From: CAZVXI01 sp964631295
Lineage (GTDB): Bacteria; Planctomycetota; Phycisphaerae; Phycisphaerales; SM1A02
NCBI GenBank assembly: GCA_964631295.1
Contig: CAZVXI010000109.1
Span: 1-10,836, forward strand
DNA length: 10,836 nt
Direction: 5' to 3'
The translations under genes and the position numbers were made by a program. Position 1 is the stretch's first letter. Each line of letters begins with the position of its first letter. The notes under the pieces are model-generated. The model saw only the letters and a list, made by a program, of their open reading frames with translations. It ran no database searches and was not told the origin of the DNA. Below, piece after piece: positions 1-4,992 of the stretch.

Positions 1-644
1 TCGGAGAGCAGATCGTCGAACCGCCCGCTCGCAAGTGCGCATTCATCAGCGAGACTCTTGCGAGCTTCCGGATCGCGGTCGCACACGCGAAGAACGAGCT
101 CCACGAGCTCGTCGGCGGACTTCGCTGCAAGGTGCGATCGGATGTCGTCGTCGCTGATTCTCTTCGTCTGCTTTCGCGGCTTCCGAACTCTTGAGCGCGG
201 CGCGTCCACCCAGTCGTCGTCATCGATCTCGTGAAGTCGACCCTCGATCAATGCGAGCCGGGAATCGTCGTCCGATGCGTCAGCCACCGGAGTGCCGGCT
301 TGCACCGCTTCGAGATACTCGACGATGACCGCCACCGCGTGCTTGCATGCAAGCCCGACGGGGCAGGAGCACTCCGAAGTGATCCGATCGGAACGTTTGC
401 GCTTCGTCGTGTCGAGATCAACGCGACACGCATAGCGATCGCCCCCGCAGACCCACGCAAGCAGCGTGCCGCGCTCTGAGATGGAGAGCTGATTGACGCG
501 TCCGTTCCGTTGGTACGATCGTCCACGCGCGACGGTGCGTGCGCCCGCCCACTCGTCCAGATCGTCCCAAGTCAGCTTGCTCCACACCTCGCTCGGCGAA
601 TGCGCTCTGGCTTGGGTTTTCCGTCGCGTCTTGGCCTTGGTCAC
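1..644 (-). CDS. SWIM zinc-finger protein (N-terminal 214 residues, 3' end outside window)
   Basis: The frame is open from a GTG at 644 through the left edge. I see a SWIM zinc finger of the form CxCxnCxH: C92, C94, C100 and H102 within ECSCPVGLACKHAVAV. Before it comes the usual family lead-in: a KLTWDDLDEWAG stretch (residues 24-34), then ARGRSYQRNGRVNQLSI (39-55). After it is an acidic linker (DDDD near 141-144) and a basic patch, RKPRKQTKR, near 154-162. SWIM domains bind zinc and are thought to mediate DNA or protein contacts; bacterial members are often encoded beside SNF2-type helicases. The GTG was chosen because GAGGA lies 7 bases upstream; an in-frame ATG at 704 has no good ribosome site. 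The gene follows the AbiEii toxin on the same strand after 78 bases, so co-transcription is possible. The SWIM call is firm; the role is unknown. Confidence 0.85.
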   Translation of the reverse strand, partial: MTKAKTRRKTQARAHSPSEVWSKLTWDDLDEWAGARTVARGRSYQRNGRVNQLSISERGTLLAWVCGGDRYACRVDLDTTKRKRSDRITSECSCPVGLACKHAVAVIVEYLEAVQAGTPVADASDDDSRLALIEGRLHEIDDDDWVDAPRSRVRKPRKQTKRISDDDIRSHLAAKSADELVELVLRVCDRDPEARKSLADECALASGRFDDLLS

Positions 645-651
645 GGCTTTT

Positions 652-656
652 TCCTC
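652..656 (-). promoter_or_regulatory. Ribosome binding site of the SWIM gene
   Basis: GAGGA lies 7 bases before the GTG at 644. It favours that GTG over the in-frame ATG at 704, which has only a weak GACGA upstream. Confidence 0.5.
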
Positions 657-722
657 ACGCTCGAATGGTCCCTGGGGTGTAAGAAGAACTGGTGCTGATC
701 TCATACATGTGGTCGTCGATCG

Positions 723-1745
723 TCATCTGCCGCCGGCTCGGTTGATCCGGGCTTCCAGATCCGCCAACTCAGCCAGGATCTCCTCCAGCGGCGGCGGATC
801 TCCGAACATCATCACCGACATCGCACTGTAGTCGCGGCGCAGCTCGGGAATCCGGGCCTCCGTCGGCATGAGCGCGAGCGTTCCCGGCACGGCCAAGTCG
901 TACCGTGCCCAGCCCGAGTAGTAGAACTTCGTCTTGTGATCGACGACGCGCCGGAGCAGGTCGAGATCGTTCACGGCGTCATCGCACATCGAGGATTGTG
1001 AGAGCACTGCCATGTCGTAGTAGTGACGGGCGTGATTCCCGGGAAGCGGCTTTTCAGGCGGACGGTGATGCTCAGCGTGCAGGATGGTCGCCTTCTCCCA
1101 GAATGTCCGCTCGGCCTTGATGGCGTTGACCGGCGCCGACACCTGCTCGAACAGCCTCGGAAACTGCTCGGCGGCGAACGGCGTGATCGTGTACCGGTCG
1201 CTGGGGATAAACTCAGCATGAGTGCCGAGCTCGAGGAGGATGCGGGGACGCACGTAGGTCACGCGATCCAACCCTGCCAGCGGATAGACGAACTCGACCG
1301 TGTTCGGATCACTGGTGCTCAGCACGACGGACCAGTCATCCGACGGGCCCAGGATCGCACTGCACCGATCCTGCAGCAACTCGAGAAACGGGCCGGCGAT
1401 GTACGCCCGGCAGCTCGTCATCATCTCTTCAAGCAGCTTCTCGCGACGCGTTCGGGACATGTCTTCGCGCGGATCGCGATCACCCGAGAATCCCAGCGGT
1501 TCGTAGTCGATCACGAGGTCGATGTCCTCGGAGAAGCGATCGATCAGCTTGAACACCTTGGACAACGCCGTGCCGCCCTTGAACATGAGCAGGTCGCGGA
1601 CACTCTCAATGTCGAAGAGATGCCCGAGCGTCCAGCACACCCAGAAGTCCTTCTCGACGAGGGCGTCTTCCAAGTCGATCTGGGCGGCGGTGTTTTGAAA
1701 TAGCTCGGCCCGATCGGCAGCGGACATGCGTGCGACGGTGTCCAT
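723..1745 (-). CDS. AbiEii-family nucleotidyltransferase toxin
   Basis: This 340-residue protein has the DNA polymerase beta-like nucleotidyltransferase signature of the AbiEii/AbiGii toxin family. FKGGTALSKVF (55-65) holds the GG/S nucleotide-binding turn, and FSEDIDLVIDY (71-81) holds the metal-binding acidic pair D74 and D76. Further conserved-looking blocks are K210 with TFWEKATILHAE (214-225) and ARHYYDM (239-245). In the known type IV AbiE system, AbiEii transfers nucleotides and blocks growth, giving abortive infection against phage, while AbiEi represses the operon. The length is normal for the family and the motifs look intact, so the enzyme is probably active. The start codon overlaps the antitoxin stop by one base (TGATG), with AAGGGG 7 bases upstream, which suggests translational coupling. 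The SWIM gene follows on the same strand. The family call is strong; the target is unknown. Confidence 0.93.
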   Translation of the reverse strand: MDTVARMSAADRAELFQNTAAQIDLEDALVEKDFWVCWTLGHLFDIESVRDLLMFKGGTALSKVFKLIDRFSEDIDLVIDYEPLGFSGDRDPREDMSRTRREKLLEEMMTSCRAYIAGPFLELLQDRCSAILGPSDDWSVVLSTSDPNTVEFVYPLAGLDRVTYVRPRILLELGTHAEFIPSDRYTITPFAAEQFPRLFEQVSAPVNAIKAERTFWEKATILHAEHHRPPEKPLPGNHARHYYDMAVLSQSSMCDDAVNDLDLLRRVVDHKTKFYYSGWARYDLAVPGTLALMPTEARIPELRRDYSAMSVMMFGDPPPLEEILAELADLEARINRAGGR

Positions 1746-2353
1746 CAGGAATCCCCTTCCGCGATCGCGCGCGCGGCGGCATAGATCCAGTCGGCCGACT
1801 GGCGCGCGTCGCGCACGAGCTCGCGCTTGTCCTTTGCGCTGAGGATCATCCGCAGCTTCTGAATCACGGCCTTGTCGACATCCCGCTGCCCGAGGTGCCG
1901 AATCGCTTGGATCACGCCGCCCGCGCGCACGGACGCCACGCCCGTCTCCTTTGGCCGAGCGTTCTTGAAGTGGATCTTCCGCTTGCCGATGGCGATCGTC
2001 TTCGTCGGACCGTCGGAGATGTACGCGGCCTTCGCCGGCACCTGCGTCGAGAGACCGAGGAGGTTCGCCGCCGTCGGACCGTCGGGGATGATGGTCCAGC
2101 GATAGCGTCGTGCGATCGCCTGCGCCACCGCGTCGAGGTCAGGCGCGGTCATCTGCTCGAGTAGTTCGCTATACCGCGGATAGTCGTACAGCCCTCGGGC
2201 CAATCGGCGGATGGTCCCGCCAGCAAGCAGGGCCGCCAGCGTCATGTCCACGGTGCCGCGGGAGGCGAGGTCCAGGAAGTCCTTCGGCGTGAAGGCGGCT
2301 CCGTGGCCCCAGCGGCGGATGCGGGTGATGATCTTGTCTTTGGCGGTGGGCAT
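1745..2353 (-). CDS. AbiEi-like (DUF6088-type) antitoxin and transcriptional repressor
   Basis: This is a 202-residue protein directly upstream of, and overlapping by one base, the AbiEii toxin. The N-terminus (about 5-60) reads as a winged helix: GAAFTPKDFLDLASRGTV, then LAALLAGGTIRRLARGLYDYPRY, the usual recognition-helix and wing pattern of AbiEi/DUF6088 proteins. The C-terminal half (about 75-202), with IPDGPTAANLLGLSTQVP and the basic IGKRKIHFKNARP strand, matches the family's toxin-neutralising domain. Known AbiEi proteins bind inverted repeats in their own promoter and counter AbiEii. I chose the ATG at 2353: the upstream in-frame GTG at 2383 lies inside the promoter, and transcription from that promoter would begin downstream of it. 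The leader is then only about 14 bases, with a weak ribosome site (GACGAG). Confidence 0.85.
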   Translation of the reverse strand: MPTAKDKIITRIRRWGHGAAFTPKDFLDLASRGTVDMTLAALLAGGTIRRLARGLYDYPRYSELLEQMTAPDLDAVAQAIARRYRWTIIPDGPTAANLLGLSTQVPAKAAYISDGPTKTIAIGKRKIHFKNARPKETGVASVRAGGVIQAIRHLGQRDVDKAVIQKLRMILSAKDKRELVRDARQSADWIYAAARAIAEGDS

Positions 2354-2366
2354 GGCTGACTCGTCG

Positions 2367-2395
2367 TTTAGAAATAATATCACACTATTTCTAAA
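2367..2395. promoter_or_regulatory. Inverted-repeat operator covering the AbiE promoter
   Basis: TTTAGAAATA at 2367-2376 is repeated in perfect inverted orientation as TATTTCTAAA at 2386-2395, with a 9-base spacer. On the minus strand it covers nearly all of the -35/-10 spacer, the -10 box and the expected transcript start, so a bound protein would block RNA polymerase. AbiEi antitoxins are known to autoregulate through inverted repeats in their promoter, which makes the adjacent AbiEi the obvious ligand. That assignment is inference; the repeat itself is seen directly. Confidence 0.75.
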
Positions 2396-2402
2396 TCGAC
2401 AA
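2374..2402 (-). promoter_or_regulatory. Promoter of the AbiE toxin-antitoxin operon
   Basis: Reading the minus strand, TTGTCG (2402-2397) is the -35 and TATTAT (2379-2374) is the -10, separated by exactly 17 bases. The match to the sigma70 consensus is 4/6 and 5/6. The predicted transcript start is near 2367, about 14 bases before the antitoxin ATG at 2353. The patch is markedly AT-rich against its GC-rich surroundings. Confidence 0.7.
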
Positions 2403-2580
2403 TCGGCGGCGCCATCGTCAGAGTGCGCCTGAAACCGCGTTCTCGGACCATGAAAAGCGGTTCTATCGGGATCTCGCTACCCGATCCCCGTTCGACGACG
2501 CCCCATCGGCCTCTGCCGAGAGAGCTCGGCTTGCGCGGTGACAGGTGCGGAACAGGCGGGAGATCAGCCCCCGTCTATCG

Positions 2581-2652
2581 CTACTCAGCGGCGTTCTCCC
2601 AATACTCAGCCGCGGTCTGCCGCTACTCAGGGCGCTGGCACGACTCAGCGGC
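2581..2652. repeat. Degenerate short tandem repeat (TACTCAGCGGC-like core)
   Basis: The core ACTCAG occurs at 2583, 2604, 2625 and 2643, that is, at spacings of 21, 21 and 18 bases. Three copies are preceded by T, and most continue as CGGC, CCGC or GGGC. The multiples of three keep any reading frame intact: on the plus strand the first three copies would read YSAA, YSAA and YSGR. I see no gene supporting that reading. The units are too short and too diverged for a CRISPR array. Confidence 0.45.
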
Positions 2653-2748
2653 GCGCCATCGGCCTCGCGAGTGGACTGCGGCGAAGCAGGCGGTCGCTGA
2701 TGGTCGACAATCGCCGTCGCTGTTGTGATCCCGGCCGGCCGGCGTCTT

Positions 2749-2808
2749 GGCCGAGTTTGATGCAACGTGCTGGAACTCGATTCTCCTCGACGAGTATCGA
2801 ACTCGGCC
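2749..2808. repeat. 60-base inverted repeat, hairpin-capable, upstream of the DUF1080 gene
   Basis: GGCCGAGTTTGAT (2749-2761) faces ATCGAACTCGGCC (2796-2808), 12 of 13 positions pairing, with the remaining one a G-U pair in a plus-strand RNA. Nested inside, ACTCG (2775-2779) pairs with CGAGT (2791-2795), which abuts the outer right arm. The result is a two-part hairpin with a 13-base bulge on one side and an 11-base loop. No T-run follows on either strand, so it is not an ordinary terminator. It may be a leader structure, a protein-binding site or a mobile-element relic. Confidence 0.55.
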
Positions 2809-3006
2809 GGGCAGTCCACTGGCCGTCCCGTTGGGGTATTGCGGGCCAGTCGCTGCTGCGGATCCATTCATATCTGCATCCAGCCTTGCGTCCTGCCATC
2901 GCGGCACATCCCCCGGCTGCTTGCCTCTGGAACTGTGTACCATGTGCATGCAAGGTGTGGGCGGCTCGGGCGGGCCGGAGGCAGGGGTTGCCGGTTGATT
3001 CAACAC

Positions 3007-3044
3007 TTCGAGATGATGCAAGAACGATGGAGGTTCGAGATGAT
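3007..3044 (+). repeat. 11-bp direct repeat spanning two in-frame start codons
   Basis: TTCGAGATGAT occurs at 3007-3017 and again at 3034-3044, 27 bases (nine codons) apart. The in-frame ATGs at 3013 and 3040 therefore sit in the same context, but only the second is preceded by GGAGG. It looks like a small in-frame duplication of the translation start region. Confidence 0.6.
3029..3033 (+). promoter_or_regulatory. Ribosome binding site of the DUF1080 gene
   Basis: GGAGG lies 6 bases before the ATG at 3040. It decides for that start over in-frame ATGs at 3013, 3016 and 3073. Confidence 0.75.
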
Positions 3045-4455
3045 CGTGCGTATCGCAAAGGCAGTGAACAACATGAGCTGGCTCGCCCGGCTGACAGGTT
3101 CGGGCAGCATCGCTGGTTCGAGCGGACGATGGGCGATCACCGCAACAGCAGCAGTCGGCATGGCGGCGTTGATGGCACCTGCGCAGTTCGCTGCCGCCCA
3201 GACACGTCCTGCCACGAGTACGAAGGCCAGCGATCCGAATCTCAATACGCTCACTGCTGCGGAGAAAGCGGCCGGGTGGGAGTTGCTGTTCGATGGCGAC
3301 TCGACCGAGCACTTTCGCAAGTATCGGGCGACCAGCTACCCGACCGCCGGGTGGGAGATCGACGACAATGCCATCCAGGTGGTTGGCGGCGGGGGCGACA
3401 TCATCACGAGGCAGCAGTACACCGATTTCGAACTCGCGTTCGACTACAAGTGTTCACCCAATGCCAACAGCGGCGTGATGTATCACGTCAGTGAGCAGCA
3501 CAGCTACCCCTGGCAGACCGGCCCGGAGTTTCAGATCGTTGATGATGCCGGGCCAAGCTGGAACTATGGCCCTGATCACGTCCACGCGACCGGCTCGAAC
3601 TACGACATCTACGGCGCCTCTGCGGCCAAAAAGCTCAACCCGCCTGGCGAATACAACACGGCGCGCATTCTCGTGCGCGATGGCCATGTCAAACACTTCC
3701 TCAACGGCGAGAAGGTCCTTGAGTATTCAATCACTTCCGACACGTGGAAGCAGGACATTGCAAACAGCAAGTTCAGCGGCTACGACGGCTTCGGCCTGCA
3801 GGGCAAGGGCCACATCTGCTTTCAGGATCATGGCGACAAGGTCTGGTTCCGCAACATCAAGGTGCGCGACCTCACCATGCCAATGCCGGGTGAAATGAAA
3901 CTCTTCAACGGACGCGACACCGATGGCTGGAACACGTTCTTCGTGAATGATGCAGCGGGCGATGACACGTTCGTGGCCGACAATGGCGTGCTGGTCTGCA
4001 AGGGCCAGCCGATCGGCTACATCCAGTCAAATGACACTTACACGAACTATGTCCTGAAGCTGCAGTGGCGGTTTGATCCTGCGAAGGGTGCGGGCAACAG
4101 CGGCGTGCTGCTTCGCAAGATCGAAGAAGATAAAGTCTGGCCACGCAGCGTGGAAGCGCAACTCCACAGCGGCAACGCAGGCGACTTCTGGAACATCGGC
4201 GAGTTTCCGATGAAAACCGTCGACTCGCGCACGCGCGGCCGCAACACGAAGAAGAGACACGACGGCGCTGAGAAGCCGCTCGGCGAGTGGAACGAGTACG
4301 AGATTGTCGTCGATGGCGGCGAGATCACACTGTATGTGAATGGTGAGAAGCTCAACCACGCATGGGATGTCAAGGAAACACCCGGCACGATCTGCCTGCA
4401 ATCCGAAGGGGCGGCGATTCACTTCCGCAACATCCGTCTCGCGCCGATCAAGTGA
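3040..4455 (+). CDS. Secreted protein with two DUF1080 (3-keto-disaccharide hydrolase-like) domains
   Basis: This is a 471-residue exported protein. The N-terminus has a basic n-region up to R30, a hydrophobic stretch about 31-50, and a likely cleavage after FAAA (near 53). Two copies of the DUF1080 fold, a LamG/glucanase-like beta sandwich, follow at about 79-276 and 284-469. The first opens with GWELLFDGDSTEHF and has NSGVMYHV (143-150), GPEFQIVDD (161-169) and GKGHICFQDHGDKVWFRNIKV-type closing strands. The second opens with MKLFNGRDTDGWNTF and has NSGVLLR (353-359), SVEAQLHSGNAGDFWN (370-385) and IHFRNIRL (460-467). Some members of this family hydrolyse 3-keto-glycosides in periplasmic sugar breakdown, and planctomycetes hold many paralogues. 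I cannot name this one's substrate. A DUF4286-like gene follows 77 bases downstream on the same strand. Confidence 0.88.
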   Translation: MIVRIAKAVNNMSWLARLTGSGSIAGSSGRWAITATAAVGMAALMAPAQFAAAQTRPATSTKASDPNLNTLTAAEKAAGWELLFDGDSTEHFRKYRATSYPTAGWEIDDNAIQVVGGGGDIITRQQYTDFELAFDYKCSPNANSGVMYHVSEQHSYPWQTGPEFQIVDDAGPSWNYGPDHVHATGSNYDIYGASAAKKLNPPGEYNTARILVRDGHVKHFLNGEKVLEYSITSDTWKQDIANSKFSGYDGFGLQGKGHICFQDHGDKVWFRNIKVRDLTMPMPGEMKLFNGRDTDGWNTFFVNDAAGDDTFVADNGVLVCKGQPIGYIQSNDTYTNYVLKLQWRFDPAKGAGNSGVLLRKIEEDKVWPRSVEAQLHSGNAGDFWNIGEFPMKTVDSRTRGRNTKKRHDGAEKPLGEWNEYEIVVDGGEITLYVNGEKLNHAWDVKETPGTICLQSEGAAIHFRNIRLAPIK

Positions 4456-4521
4456 TCGATCGCAGCAGCATTCTGTGATTTTCTGAGAGCCGGCGGTTGC
4501 TGTCGTGGGCTTTCTTTCTGC

Positions 4522-4527
4522 AAGGAG
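4522..4527 (+). promoter_or_regulatory. Ribosome binding site of the DUF4286-like gene
   Basis: AAGGAG lies 5 bases before the ATG at 4533. It excludes the out-of-frame ATG at 4529 and the upstream in-frame TTG at 4497. Confidence 0.75.
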
Positions 4528-4532
4528 CATGC

Positions 4533-4850
4533 ATGTTCGTGTACACGGTGCGAGCCACACTGCCTGATCAGACGGCCGCTGAAGACTTCGTTGCATGGTT
4601 GCGTGATGGCCACGTGCAGGACGTGATTGATGCAGGGGCGCGCAGTGGCGAGATCACCTGCATCGATTCACCGGATGATGCGCACATCGTCGAGGTGCGC
4701 GACCGGTTTGCATCGCGCGAAGTGTTCGATGCGTATGAACATCATCGTGCGCCGCGCCTCCGTCAGGAGGGCCTCGAGCGATTTGGTCCTGATCGCGGCA
4801 TCAGTTTCGAGCGCAATACGGGGGAACGGGTCGCCTTGCTCGGCAGTTGA
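4533..4850 (+). CDS. DUF4286-like small protein (ferredoxin-like alpha/beta fold)
   Basis: This is a 105-residue protein with no signal peptide or membrane segment, so it is probably cytoplasmic. The opening FVYTVRATLPDQTAAEDFVAWLRDGHVQDVIDAG, with a beta strand and then a long helix ending near a GHV motif, is typical of DUF4286 proteins, which adopt the dimeric alpha/beta-barrel fold of the antibiotic-biosynthesis-monooxygenase type. A second strand-helix unit follows: IVEVRDRFASREVFDAYEHH (50-69), then a basic helix and the tail ISFERNTGERVALLGS. No biochemical role is established for the family. It may be read through from the DUF1080 gene 77 bases upstream, but nothing else ties the two functionally. 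Confidence 0.7.
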   Translation: MFVYTVRATLPDQTAAEDFVAWLRDGHVQDVIDAGARSGEITCIDSPDDAHIVEVRDRFASREVFDAYEHHRAPRLRQEGLERFGPDRGISFERNTGERVALLGS

Positions 4851-4864
4851 TGGTTGGCAACCGT

Positions 4865-4879
4865 CGCATCGGCGATGCG
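4865..4879. repeat. Near-perfect 15-bp palindrome downstream of the DUF4286-like gene
   Basis: CGCATCG and CGATGCG flank a single central G, an odd-length perfect palindrome 15 bases after the DUF4286-like stop codon. No T-run follows, so an intrinsic terminator for the plus-strand pair is not supported. It could be a protein-binding site or chance in GC-rich DNA. Confidence 0.3.
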
Positions 4880-4930
4880 TGTGCGGCTGATCGCATGGAT
4901 CGCTGCGCCGCGGCGACTTGATGGGCAACG

Positions 4931-4960
4931 AAAAACCCACCCACAACGCATGTGGATGGG
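4931..4960 (-). terminator. Intrinsic terminator of the coiled-coil protein gene
   Basis: On the minus strand, CCCATCCACA (4960-4951) pairs over all ten positions, one of them a G-T pair, with TGTGGGTGGG (4945-4936) around the 5-base loop TGCGT. TTTTT (4935-4931) follows at once. It begins 32 bases past the stop codon at 4993. The plus-strand side lacks a T-run, so it should act in one direction only. Confidence 0.88.
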
Positions 4961-4992
4961 CTTCGTGAATCATCACAGCATGTGCTTTTGGC

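Larger units (their letters stand above)
2403..3039. other. Long intergenic region with no recognisable gene
   Basis: About 640 bases separate the divergent AbiE promoter and the DUF1080 gene. Reading frames exist on both strands, but they are arginine- and serine-rich, resemble no family I know and overlap one another, as chance frames do in GC-rich DNA. The region holds a degenerate 21-bp repeat (2581-2652), a GGCCGGCC-type palindrome near 2731-2742, and a 60-base inverted repeat (2749-2808). The promoter of the DUF1080 gene should lie here, but I could not find a convincing -35/-10 pair. Confidence 0.6.

Noticed and set aside
1023..1703. 226-codon open frame on the plus strand antisense to the toxin
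   Set aside because: It is the complement of an unmistakable AbiEii gene, shows no family motif, and such antisense frames are common in GC-rich DNA.
2354..2383. Ten-residue N-terminal extension of the antitoxin from the GTG at 2383
   Set aside because: The GTG lies between the -35 and -10 of the operon promoter, upstream of the predicted transcript start; the ATG at 2353 starts the conserved sequence.
2581..2652. CRISPR array
   Set aside because: Repeat cores are only about 6-10 bases, diverged and at 18-21 base spacing; there are no cas genes nearby.
2775..2808. tRNA T-arm-like GAGTTCGATACTC on the minus strand
   Set aside because: Only a four-base T stem and TTCGATA loop are present; no D arm, anticodon arm, or acceptor stem could be found around it. 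The signal is part of the long inverted repeat.
2538..3494. 318-codon plus-strand frame overlapping the DUF1080 gene start
   Set aside because: It is out of frame with the DUF1080 domains, which are clear, and its sequence is arginine/serine-rich without recognisable motifs.
4851..4930. Intrinsic terminator for the plus-strand DUF1080/DUF4286 genes
   Set aside because: The only hairpin (4865-4879) has a one-base centre and no T-run; the strong hairpin at 4931-4960 has its T-run on the minus-strand side.
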